Positions 43,170 through 54,242 of a stretch of DNA of 64,000 nucleotides are shown here, in pieces. Where the stretch lies: NCBI GenBank assembly GCA_014155875.1, contig JACEFZ010012632.1, forward strand, positions 124,001-188,000, read 5' to 3'. The stretch comes from Cepaea nemoralis (lineage: Eukaryota > Mollusca > Gastropoda > Stylommatophora > Helicidae). Within the stretch, counting starts at the first letter, position 1. Each line of letters begins with the position of its first letter. The notes below the pieces were generated by a model that had not been told where the DNA came from, did not search any database, and worked only from the letters and a program-made list of their open reading frames with translations. Both the position numbers and the translations under genes were made by a program.

Positions 43170-46100
43170 TGTGACAAAACGCGATTATCTGTCTTGGGTC
43201 GTCAAGATTCCGCACTATTTTGGCGCGTCATCGGGGACTTTCCCAGCTAAGAATAGACTGAGGGAAGCCGATGAAGGACTTACGATCTAGAATATTCTCG
43301 AAACACCGAAATTCGAGTAACCCGTGATGCTGGGTATCGCTCTAAATTCTCGTGCAGAGAGATCTAGAAACTCTAGGCGGGGAATGACGGTTTTCCCGAG
43401 AAAGTATCTTTTCTCGAGAAGCACTCGCTTCTAGTGCGCATTGAGTTGGCACGAAGCGGGAATGTGGCTAAATCAGTCATTCACTTACTGTCGTTGCCAC
43501 AGAATAGACGCAGGCCGAATGTGAGCCGTTTTGTGTGCGTCTCCCCTCAACCATTATTCGGCTGACTGTAAGATCAAGGAAGATGAGAAGCCCTTGAAAC
43601 AGTTCGGAGCTGTCTGGAGGTCTGGTTGTCCACACAGGTAGATAATTGTTTAATTCATTTAACTTGGTACGTGTGTTCCACACGCCATTGTTCTAACCTC
43701 ATTACCGATGCGGCTGTCCTTGCATACTAATTAGCAAACCGATCGATAACGCAGTTGATGGCGAATCGTGTTTGTTTACCGTGTGCTCGCGAAACAGCTG
43801 TTAGAAACGCCGTATTGTGATGTAGGCGATTTGGGTTCCAAATGTGTGTACCATATTTTGACAATCGTTACATCTAGTAGGTTGCTGTGTTAGAATAAAA
43901 CCTAGTTACTTGTGCCGGATGGAAACCTAGATTAGTTCAGTCAGTTGCTGAAGCCCGAAGAACGGTTAGAAAACCAGGTAAGTTGGTAGGTGGATTTTCA
44001 GACAAAATTGTGCTTAGTTACTAAGTAAAGGAAGAACTTAGTTCTGTGCCACCAGGAATGATGTAACTATGGTGTAATAACTTAATAGTGAATTCATTGT
44101 GTGGAACAGCGGATTTCTGTGTCAAGGTAAGTTGCTTTGGTGCTATATTTATATATATATATATATATGATGGGACATTGTGTGCATATATATATTAGAT
44201 CATGGCATGTGATACTTCCTGGAGTAAGTCCGAACGCCGAATAGGTCGTCGCGAGATAACACTGCGTGCCGTCGCGATATAAATGTGCGTTCTGAAATCT
44301 TGTCTCAGCTATCCTGTCTCTTTCGTACTGGCGCTAGTGCGAGTGAATGCTCTGGTGCTGGAAGTATGGAAGGATGCTAGGAGGCTGCATGAGACTGGGG
44401 AAATATAGAATATGGGGGAGGTAAACGCAAGTTATGAAAGTATGTGTTGGTAGGCCAAGCCAACGATGAAGTTCCATCCATGCCAAGGCTAACCCACTTG
44501 GGGAGGACAGAACTGGAAGATTTCCCTTGGAACATGTGGGGAACATGTATTCTCAAGAAGGCTTCTTGACTCTAAGGCAGAGTCTGATAAGAAGAGTTTG
44601 CTAGGGCAGGGGCAGGTGGTCCCACCAGCAAACAGGCTTGTGTACATAGTGGATGTGATCATGTCCTATTCCTATATCCCGAGGGATGGGATATTGATCC
44701 AGCTTATGTTTCTTAATGTACATTGATGATGTTAGGACCGAGTCTAGGGACTCTTTACCTATGTTTAGTTCAAGTAACTTAGAACTATAATAACAGCCTT
44801 GTATCACTACTGACGTTAGCGACGACTGGTAGATGATTAGGGAGAGGTGAGACCAAAGATCAGACTCGTCATTCTGATTTCTTGCTCTGTTTGACGGGCT
44901 GTTCTGTGAGGCCAGCTGACATTTGCAAACCCATGCTATACTACTCTCCAGATAGAGATAATGCTTTAGTTATATGCATAACTAAGTAGCATGACTGAGG
45001 GTTGAGTAGGTATTGGTAGGATGCATGTGGACTTATGTTTGGGCCAGTATACTCTCACCGGTCGCTCTTCCTTTTCAGGAGTTTGCCTGTTGAGGAACCA
45101 GTCAACTATAATGTTGTTGGCAGGAAACCACTTCGTGTGACGGAGCGAAGGGTTCAGTTCTTTTCTTATCACGCCAGACTCAACCACATCAGGTACCCAA
45201 GATTGATTCACCATGAGTGAAGGTTGCCTCAAGACATACAACCACCCTGAAGGTGCCCGTGTGAGAAGTGTTGGTTTGTGATTGTTCTGGTAAATAGACG
45301 ACACTCTGTTTTGTGATGAACAGTTCAGCATGTTGAGTAATCATGCTCAACGACAGGGAACGCCGGTCCGTCTAGTTTGACGGGGGTTCTGCCTAAACGC
45401 AGAAGTAACTGATCTTCAGACACTTGAATGGTTCTTTGGACAGCTCTAGCGGCAGGTCTTGAGAAGAACTTCACCAAGTAGTGACATGTGTCAAGGTAAC
45501 CCGGTGGAAGGGACTATGGGATTATAGTCCAACCTGAATTGTTGCTGTGAAATAGATGTCTGATTCTATTAATGTACTGTTGCAGTATCAAGATTATCAA
45601 CTGTGTTATCCAAGAACTCAGTAACATTTTAGTAGCCATATCTGATTCTACAAGCAGTGTGACTGTAGGAGACCATTGAATTGGTCTGTGACACTTTTCC
45701 ATTCATGTTCCGGTGCTGTGAAAAAGGGACCATTAAATTGGTCAATACCATAGCGGTTCTGCAGTAAGACTGTGTTCTGATTGATAGACCATTAGCTTGG
45801 TCAGTGTTTAAGTTCATCGAAGTGACTAATACTCGGAGCAATTCCAGGCGGATTGTCTCCCAACTGGTATTGTTCGAGAACTGTATTAACAGTGACTCCG
45901 TGGGAGTGATAGAGATGCAGTTGGTCCAGTGAAGTGTGGTTCAGCAGTGACTCTAGTGTTGTGGATCCACGCTCTGGAGACAGAGTGGTCTCCAAGGTTC
46001 TAGTCATCTCACTGGAAGGAAGCCGGGTGAGTGGCGGACCGACTGGACGGGACATCTGCATCCAATCTACTTCTCAACTCGATGAAGATACCTACATCTC

Positions 46101-46454
46101 TGAGTCTATCTCTACTCTATCTTCTATTTGTGTAAATAGATTCTTCTATCAGGATGTTCATTTCAGTTCTATATTCTCAAGGGTAGAATAAACTTTATGT
46201 AAGTTGACTTGCTCTTTGTATAATGATTGAGTGTGGTCTCGGACGATGCCTCAGTGTTCATTGTTCCACAGGTGTAGGTAGTTAGTGGGGGTCTAGAATC
46301 TGGAGGGGCTTGTAGACTTAATTAACTAATATGAGATCAACCACAGAGGAAAAAGGTGTATCTGCTCATCCAACCCCTGGGGCTAGAATACACGGGAGTG
46401 CCAGAGACACCTAGGGTGTGGTTCACTCTCACTACCCAAGGTGAACTCGTCACA
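43170..46454 (+). repeat. 3' LTR (3,285 bp) of the long-LTR element
   Basis: From 44,161 onward it matches the 5' LTR line by line at a constant offset of 6,240. AATAAA lies at 46,187-46,192. It ends GTCACA and is followed by the target duplication TGTAG. Confidence 0.96.
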
Positions 46455-46860
46455 TGTAGAACAATCAAACACACACAGACAACACATGTGTAGAACAATC
46501 AAACACACACATACAGACAACACATGTGTAGAACAATCAAACACACACATACAGACAACACATGTATAGAACAATCAAACACACACATACAGACAACACA
46601 TGTATAGAACAATCAAACACACACATACAGACAACACATGTGTAGAACAATCAAACAAATACAGACAACACATGTAGAACAATCAAACACACACATACAG
46701 ACAACACATGTAGAACAATCAAACACACACATACAGACAACACATGTAGAACAATCAAACACACACAGACAACACATGTGTAGAACAATCAAACACACAC
46801 ATACAGACAACACATGTAGAACAATCAAACACACACATACAACACATGTGTATAACAAGC
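46455..46860. repeat. Satellite array, right block
   Basis: The same TGTGTAGAACAATCAAACAC unit as the left block continues for about 12 copies, then decays. It shows that the long-LTR element inserted into an existing array. Confidence 0.95.
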
Positions 46861-47035
46861 AAAAAACAAACACATTACACATATAAATACACACACACAT
46901 AAAGAATGCAGCTGACTCCATTAACACAAACTACATGGTTTTGGGAAGCTTCAGACTTGGCCTTCACCCTACTGTCATGCAGCCTGCAAGGTCAGGATGT
47001 TCTGGTGATTTAAAAAAAAAAATACCATGCCTAAG
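46861..47035. other. Short unique spacer
   Basis: No gene or repeat is recognised between the satellite and the first SINE-like head, apart from an A10 run. Confidence 0.4.
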
Positions 47036-47160
47036 TACACTTGTTCCTGTAGTAAAGCGCTGTTGTCATTTGGAGGTGACAGGTTTCAATCCTGGTCGGT
47101 AACTATAGCTTTCAATAAATATGTTGTCTAGTGCTGTCCTCTAGTTTCTACTTCCTTCAG
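47036..47160 (+). mobile_element. SINE-like head, copy A
   Basis: GTACACTTGTTCCTG, CATTTGGAGGTGACAGGTTT, GGTAACTATAGCTTTC and CTAGTTTCTACTTCC match copy B at 48,049. A matching 3' module (TTCTATGAGCGCCAAATAAT and TTTGTTTGTGAACTGT) is found separately at 47,690-47,755, so copy A may be split or two pieces. Confidence 0.6.
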
Positions 47161-48048
47161 TACTTCATTTTTAATTCACCGCAAACAAAGGAATTCCAGG
47201 AGTTCCCGGGAAATCATGTGACATCAGGGTGATTTCATAGTGGGTGTAGGGGTGTGCTGATATACAACGTGTGTAAGTGCTATTGTGTAATGTATTTATT
47301 GAAATAAAGAATCATATAAATTGAATGTGTTGTCGATCACTTCTGGTTGGTTGTGTGGTTGACTGCTAGACTGATCAATGGATGCAATAAGTGTTTCTGG
47401 GCCCGGAGGGCCTTCACTGTCGCCAGAGTGTATATTTATATCTTGTACTACACGTCTTTTCTTGTGTATGTCCTATCTGTCTGCGCTCATCTTCGACGTA
47501 TCTGGACGCCAGTTTTGCGAAGACAATGACATGCGGTTTTGGGTACATCTTGCTGCAAACAAACTTGTTGACCGACCACGAAGTGAATCCTGATATCCCT
47601 ATTCTGAAAATCAACGATCCCAGATCTAGGTCAGTGCTAAAAATAACTACGCTGTTTGTTTGCTGTGAATTAAGAATGAAGTGCCCTTTCTTCTTCTTGC
47701 TTCTATGAGCGCCAAATAATACATATATGTTTGTTTGTGAACTGTCTTAGTGGCCTCACAGGCTTCCCCAACTGATATTTCTGTGAAGTCAACAGTGGAA
47801 CCGACCATTCATTTCTTGTCTTTAAATGATCATTACTATAATGGACACAGCATTACGGTTCCATGTGTTTGTGTGTTTGTTATTTAACCTATGCTGGTTT
47901 AATATAAACATTCTGAGACATATGGTGCTATCTCAATGGTTAGATCCAAATTCTGGCCATATTCCATTGGTGTGGGTTCATGTGGATGACAGACCAGGCT
48001 AATGATGACACTTTTTAGGGGTGTCTAATTTCTCAAGCGTTGAAGTAG

Positions 48049-48240
48049 TACACTTGTTCCTGCAGTTAGGTGCCATCATCATTTGGAGGTGACAGGTTCA
48101 AATCCCGGTTGGTAACTATAGCTTTCCATTTTTATGTTGCCTTGTGCATTCTCTAGTCTCTGCTTCCTTCTTCTCACTTTTATGAGTGCCAAAGAATACA
48201 TGTGTGTTTATTTGTGAAATGTAAAAAAAAAAAAAAAAAA
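48049..48240 (+). mobile_element. SINE-like element, copy B, with polyA tail
   Basis: It has the same head as copy A, with a polymerase III B-box-like GGTTCAAATCC at 48,095. The 3' module TTTTATGAGTGCCAAAGAAT follows, and a run of about 20 A residues ends the copy. The A box is weak, so tRNA ancestry is inferred, not shown. The interval 48,241-48,966 has no supported gene. Confidence 0.65.
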
Positions 48241-48966
48241 GACAACACTTGCATGGCCTTTGCAGGTCGATGCAATCAACCCCAAACCCTGGTTGGTATT
48301 CTAGAAAAGTTTACGTTCTGTAGTATGCCATGACTTTCTGAATGATAAGTCACTAGTTCAGCCTAGTTAATTTGGGGGGAAAGAGGGACTGGGGGGGGGG
48401 GGTGGTGTGTGTGTGGAGATAAAAGAGAGAGAAGAACACTGTGCCAATATCATATTGACCACGCTTACTTGATGGCAGAGAACCTCTAGGGCCATTAATG
48501 TGGTTTGTCTACTCCCTGGGCCGTATCTGATCTACGGGGGATGAAACCTAGACCTCCAAGATGGCACACAAGTGAACTAACCACAGCTGAACAATCACAG
48601 CCTGTCACATCTACACATGGCCATGGAAGATCACTGAAACTTGTCACTTCTATTCTGAAATAAGTTGTCCCCACTCTTGTTAGAAACCTCCTCACATTCC
48701 ATACTTTGTTACTATGGGGTAGTATTCTTTGTTTCTCTCCTTCACCTTGACGTCAAGTGTTGAGAATTCACTTTGCTCATATCCTGAGAACCACACAGCC
48801 TGGGGTAACATGTTAAAATTATTACATACGAACCTCTGCACACCTCACGTTACACAAGACAAGAAGCAGCAGTACAAATGCAGCAGTATATTCTCAAATG
48901 TATTTCTTTCAAAAATATTATGTTCATTTATATCACAAACAATAATGACAAAAAAAGAGCAGACAT

Positions 48967-50303
48967 CTAAACGTGATTCTCTCGATGCAACTTTTTGTGT
49001 CGGTTGAGATTACTGCACCACGTGAAGCCTTTACCACAAACTTCACATTTGTAAGGACTTGTGCCTGTGTGAATAATTGCATGCTTTTTCAGGTCACTTT
49101 TATGTACAAACCCAGTACCACATACATCACACTTGAACGGCTTCTCCCCAGTGTGTGTTCGTATGTGTGTGATCAAGTTACAGCTCTGTGTAAACATCCT
49201 ACCACATATATCACACTTGTACGGCTTCTCGTCCATGTGTATCCTCCTGTGCATGGACAGACTGCTGGATCGTGTGAACCTGGCCTCACACAGGTCACAC
49301 TGGTACGGCTTCACGCCAAAATGTGTCCACCTATGTCGTTTTAGATAACTGTAGATGACAAACCCAGTCCCACAGATATCACATTTATGTTGCTTGTCTC
49401 CTGCGTGTGTTCTCTGGTGCAGTTTAAACCCATTGTACGACCGGAAACTGGCATCACACAAATCACACGAATAAGGCAGCTCCTGCGTGTGGGTTATCTG
49501 ATGCCGTTTTAAATCAATGCTTCGAACAAAACCCGAGCTACAAACATCGCACCTGAAAGGCTTCTCACCTGTATGTGATCTGTGATGTGCTTTCAGACCA
49601 CTGGCATGCTTAAACCTGATGCCACAAGTGTCACACCTGTAAGGCTGTTCCCCTGTATGTATTCTCATGTGTATCTTAAGACTACTGGACTGTGTAAACT
49701 TGACATCACAGACACCACAGGTGAACGGCCTCTCCCCGGTATGTATTATCATATGTCTTTTCAAACAACTAAAACGTATGAATCCCAAGCCACAAGAATC
49801 ACACTTGTAAGGTCTCTCACCTGAATGTATTCTTGCATGCATTCTAAGATTAGCGATGTGAGTAAACTGCACCCCACAAAGGTCACACTTGTGAGGTTTC
49901 TCTGCTGTAGGCTTCACGAGCTGCAGTTCCTGGTGGTGGCAGTCCCCGTACTCACAACCACAACCATTACACTTGTATGTGAGCACGTCTTGTCCCTCTG
50001 TTGTGCACGTATTGTTCACTAATGTGCCAGTGCTGTCTTGTGTATACAGGTCCACTGTCTGCTTAACAGTCTTTAAAAATGCAGAATTCAAAATGATTTC
50101 CTTCTGTACTGTCATCTTATTATCATCATCCATCTGTGAAATGTCAGCCGTACTTTGTGAGAAGCCTACATATTCCCGACAGACATCATTTTCACATGTT
50201 CTGAACTCACAATAATTGTCAGATGTCACAATTGTGGCATTAGAACAGCCTTCATTGTCACTTTTTGTCAACATACTGGCACTGTGATCTTCAAAAAGCA
50301 CAT
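48967..50303 (-). CDS. C2H2 zinc-finger protein, 11 fingers (terminal exon)
   Basis: The exon starts after an acceptor ATATTTACAG (50,304-50,313 on the minus strand) with two bases completing a codon, then VLFEDHSASML. The first 125 residues are acidic and Ser/Thr-rich; a degenerate Cys-rich element (YKCNGCGCEYGDCHH) precedes eleven C2H2 fingers with TGEKPY/F-type linkers to the TAG stop. The protein is expected to be nuclear and DNA-binding. Joined to the exon at 51,550-51,697 the phase fits exactly. From the ATG in that exon the product would be 465 residues. It shares the CDVCGxGF finger style with the gene at 1.7-3.1 kb and lies on the same strand, so the two may be members of a local cluster. 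No KRAB, BTB or SCAN domain is seen. Confidence 0.9.
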
Positions 50304-50334
50304 CTGTAAATATACAAGATAGTCCAAGTCAGCA

Positions 50335-51440
50335 GTCTGTGGTCACATTATTCTCATGTAAGACGGACAGTCACAAGGTATCACATTTAACACAATCTGT
50401 GGTCACATTATTCTCATGTAAGATGTTGGACAGTCACAAGGTATCACATTTAACACAATCTGTGGTCACATTATTCTCATGTAAGATGTTGGATAGTCAC
50501 AAGGTATCACATTTAACACAATCTGTGGTCACATTATTCTCATGTAAGTTGTTGGATAGTCACAAGGTATCACATTTAACACAGTCTGTGGTCACATAAT
50601 TCTCATGTGAGATGTTGGACAGTCGCAAGGTATCACATTTAGCACAGTCTGTGGTCACATAATTCTCATGTAAGACATTTGACAGTCGCAAGGTATCACA
50701 TTTAGCACAGTCTGTGGTCACATAATTCTCATGTAAGACATTTGACAGTCGCAAGGTATCACATTTAGCAAACTCTGTGGTTACATAATTCTCATGTAAG
50801 ATGTTGGACAGTCATAAGGTATCACATTTAGCACAGTCTGTGGTCACATAATTCTCATGTAAGACATTTGACAGTCGCAAGGTATCACATTTAGCACAGT
50901 CTATGGTCACATTATTCTCATGTAAGATGTTGGACAGTCACAAGGTATCACATTTAGCACAGTCTGTGGTCACATAATTCTCATGTAAGATGTTGGACAG
51001 TCACAAGGTATCACATTTAACACAATCTGTGGTCACATTATTCTCATGTAAGATGTTGGATAGTCACAAGGTATCACATTTAACACAGTCTGTGGTCACA
51101 TAATTCTCATGTAAGACATTTGACAGTCACAAGGTATCACATTTAACACAGTCTGTGGTCACATAATTCTCATGTAAGACATTTGACAGTCACAAGGTAT
51201 CACATTTAGCAAAGTCTGTGGTTACATAATTCTCATGTAAGATGTTGGACAGTCACAAGGTATCACATTTAGCACAGTCTGTGGTCACATAATTCTCATG
51301 TAAGATGTTGGACAGTTACAATGTATCATATTTAGCATAATCTGTGGTCACATTATTGTCATGTAAGATGTTGGACAGTCACGAGGTATCACATTTAGCA
51401 GAGTCTGTGGTTATGTTATTCTCATGTATGAGAATTTGTG
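50335..51440. repeat. 63-bp minisatellite inside the zinc-finger gene intron, about 17 copies
   Basis: The unit CACAAGGTATCACATTTARC, ACARTCTGTGGTCACATWAT, TCTCATGTAAGAYRTTKGACAG repeats through most of the 1,246-bp intron. Two sub-families differ at GATGTTGGACAG and GACATTTGACAG. Reading frames in it are artefacts. Confidence 0.92.
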
Positions 51441-51549
51441 CATCTGGTATAACACCTAGCACAGAATGTCATATCATCTGTTGTTGACGTCTGTAGTATC
51501 ATCTACCACACAGCTAGCAGTATCCTGTTTGATGAACATTTTAAAATAC

Positions 51550-51697
51550 CTTCATCTCCTTTCTGCCAGTCAGACTTTCCAACTTCCTGTTCTGGCAACT
51601 TTGCAGCCATGTTGCCAGGATCTACAGAGTAAGTCCTGGCATCTTTAGCACAGTCAAAGCCACTGTCAGTCCGAGGGAGAATAATGACTTCACCGAT
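51550..51697 (-). CDS. Upstream exon of the 11-finger gene
   Basis: On the minus strand a CATCCCCAG acceptor precedes 148 bp that are open in one frame (IGEVIILPRTDSGFDC to WQKGDE) and end GAAG before GTATTT, a plausible donor. The leftover G combines with AT of the next exon to give Asp, keeping the finger frame. An ATG in good context (AACATGG) at 51,610 gives MAAKLPEQEV and may be the start codon. Otherwise coding extends further upstream, beyond what I can trace. Confidence 0.72.
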
Positions 51698-51944
51698 CTG
51701 GGGATGACATGAGAAGACACATTTAAGACAGTTAGAAAAAAGAAGGAGTAGACTTCATTAAAATATTCCATCATAAGGAAGCCTCAGTGAACAAGAAGAG
51801 TAAACACCTACTGATGTGAACATCCGGGGTTGAATCCTCTATAAGTTATTTTAGTTAACTATGTTGTGTAGCCCACAACAGTGTGCATGTGTTATGCTGG
51901 TTGCATGTGTGTATGTGTGTGCAAAATAAGGCTATAATAAAACA

Positions 51945-53300
51945 CTTCACTGTCTCTAAGTGCCCAGTCACACCTGATTTCTCACTACACTATCAAAGTT
52001 ATCTCTGTGTCCAGGAACTTAACTTATGATATCTCACTATACCATCAAAGTTGTCTCTAGGTGCCCAGTAACTCATGATTTCTCAACACACTACCAAGGT
52101 TGTCTCTGTGCCCAGGAACTGTAACTCCTGATATCTCACTACACTACCAAAGTCATCTCTGTGCCCAGGAACCGTAACTCCTGATATCTCACTACACTAT
52201 CAAAGTTGTCTCTATGCCTATTAACTTTAACTCCTGATATCTCACTACACTACCAAAGTTGTCTCTGTGCCCAGGAAGTGTAACTCCTGATATCTCACTA
52301 CACTACCAAAGTTGTCTCTATGCCTATTAACTGTAACTCCTGATATCTCACTACACTACCAAAGTTGTTTTGGTGCCCAGGAACTGTAACTCCTGATATC
52401 TCACTACACTACCAAGGTTATCTCTGTGCCCAGGAACTGTAACTCCTGATATCTCACTACACTACCAAAGTTGTCTCTATGCCTATTAACTGTAACTCCT
52501 GATATCTCACTACACTATCAAAGTTATCTCTGTGCCCAGGAAATGTAACTCCTGATATCTCACTACACTACCAAGGTTATCTCTGTGCCCAGGAAGTGTA
52601 ACTCCTGATATCTCACTACACTACCAAGGTTATCTCTGTGCCCAGGAACTGTAACTCCTGATATCTCACTACACTACCAAAGTTATCTCTGTGCCCAGGA
52701 ACTGTAACTCCTGATATCTCACTACACTACCAAAGTCATCTCTGTGCCCAGGAACCGTAACTCCTGATATCTCACTACACTACCAAAGTTATCTTGTGCC
52801 CAGGAACTGTAACTCCTGATATCTCACTACACTACCAAAGTTGTCTCTGTGCCCAGGAACTGTAACTCCTGATATCTCACTACACTACCAAAGATATCTC
52901 TGTGCCCAGGAACTGTAACTCCTGATATCTCACTACACTACCAAAGTCATCTCTGTGCCCAGGAACCGTAACTCCTGATATCTCACTACACTACCAAAGT
53001 TATCTTGTGCCCAGGAACTAACTCCTGATATCTCACTACACTACCAAAGTTATCTCTGCGTCCAGGAACTGTAACTCCTGATATATCACTACACTAGTAA
53101 AGTTGTTTCTGTGCCCAGAAACTGTAGCTCCTGATATCTCACTACACTACCAAAGTTATCTCTGTGCCCAGGAACTGTAACTCCTGATATCTCACTACAC
53201 TACCAAAGTTATCTCTGTGCACAGGAACTGTAACTCCTGATATCTCACTACACTATCAAAGTTGTCTCTGTGCCCAGAAACTGTACCTCCTGATATTTCA
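51945..53300. repeat. 53-bp minisatellite, about 25 copies
   Basis: The unit CTGATATCTCACTACACTAC, CAAAGTTATCTCTGTGCCC, AGGAACTGTAACTC recurs every 51-54 bp. Higher-order patterns occur, for example a GTCATCTCTG copy followed by a TTATCTTGTG copy at both 52,735 and 52,945. Confidence 0.93.
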
Positions 53301-53423
53301 CTAATAATCAATGTCTCTTTCAGCACAATCTCTTCATCAGTGATTCTGTCACACCAAAATGTCAGCTACATGCTTTGGAGTGTACAGGGCGAGACATGAT
53401 CACCTTGATCATCCACTGTCTCT

Positions 53424-53572
53424 TTTTCAGTCATCACTGTAATAGACAGATTGACTGTAGAACTGATAGTTTATATTCCTGTCATCACTGTAATAGACAG
53501 ACTGACTGAAGAACTGACAGTTTATATTCCTGTCATCACTGTAATAGACAGACTGACTTTAGAACTGACAGT
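53424..53572. repeat. About 50-bp tandem repeat, three copies
   Basis: TCATCACTGTAATAGACAG, ACTGACTG and AGAACTGACAGTTTAT are repeated three times next to the LINE tail. Confidence 0.85.
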
Positions 53573-54080
53573 TTATCTTCTTCTTCTTTCATCCACTTGA
53601 AATATGTCTATAACTGCATTGTTGTCTATATGAATTTAACTGTCTTTTGTTTAGTTCACTCAGTGGTCCATAGAGTTTATCTTCCACTGTCGTCTCTCTA
53701 GACCAGAAGGTTTGCCTAGATATGTTGTACTTTGGGCAATCTTGGAGTATGTTATCTGCTGTCTACGATGCCAAACCACATGTGCTCATGGCTGATTCAC
53801 CAATCTTGAATTTTGTATACATGTAGTTGCATAATCTATTGTGTCCTGTTCTGAGGCGCAGAATAATGACTTATTCTGGTCTGTCCATAACGTGGTAGTT
53901 GTCTTGAGCAGATTTTGGTGGCTTTCTGACTGATTTGATCATTCTTTTCTTTTGGTGGTTTGTAATGGGCACATCAGGCTGTTCTTCTTTTGCTCCTTCC
54001 TCAGCCAATCGATCAGCTCTTTTGTTTCCAGGTACTCCACAGTGATCATATCCACTGTATGGTGACCTTATGGTGATTGC
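53573..54080 (-). mobile_element. Non-LTR retrotransposon 3' fragment with RNase H end and AAG tail
   Basis: The minus strand encodes the end of an RNase H domain (YDHCGVPGNKRADRLAEEGA), a linker, LRTGHNRLCNYMY, and the zinc-like block TADNILQDCPKY followed by VEDKLYGPLSE. The element ends in AAGAAGAAGAAG at 53,573. Two in-frame stops show decay. The RNase H places it in the LINE groups that carry this domain. The same family is present in plus orientation at 27.7-28.3 kb. Confidence 0.82.
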
Positions 54081-54242
54081 TAAGTTCAGAAAGTAGTATC
54101 TTTAGTACTGATAATTTCCCAGACATTATATTCTCATTTTATATTTACTATATATTATTGTGTATTACATTGATTGAAATTTACTTGTACACTGCAATTT
54201 TTGTGATATATATTGCCATTGTAAACATAATTTTCAACAATC

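Larger units (their letters stand above)
36933..46454 (+). mobile_element. Non-autonomous LTR retroelement with 3.28-kb LTRs and a Gag-protease-partial integrase ORF
   Basis: Direct repeats of 3,282 and 3,285 bp start TGTGACAAAAC and end GTCACA, flanking a 2,955-bp interior. The target duplication TGTAG (36,928-36,932; 46,455-46,459) lies inside the satellite. The interior has a primer site for tRNA-Pro, one long open frame and a polypurine tract. Reverse transcriptase, RNase H and the integrase catalytic core are absent, so the element must depend on enzymes supplied in trans. The LTRs make up 69% of the element. Large non-coding derivatives of LTR elements and Gag-only derivatives are both known from plants. 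This one combines giant LTRs with a kept Gag-protease-integrase-end frame, and I do not recognise it as a described family. Confidence 0.93.

Noticed and set aside
36933..46454. Segmental duplication instead of LTRs for the 3.28-kb direct repeats
   Set aside because: TG/CA ends, a 5-bp target duplication in the satellite, an adjacent primer site and a polypurine tract all fit LTRs.
48480..48570. tRNA-like sequence on the minus strand (GGTTTCATCCCCC)
   Set aside because: Only a loose B-box match; no cloverleaf could be drawn by eye.
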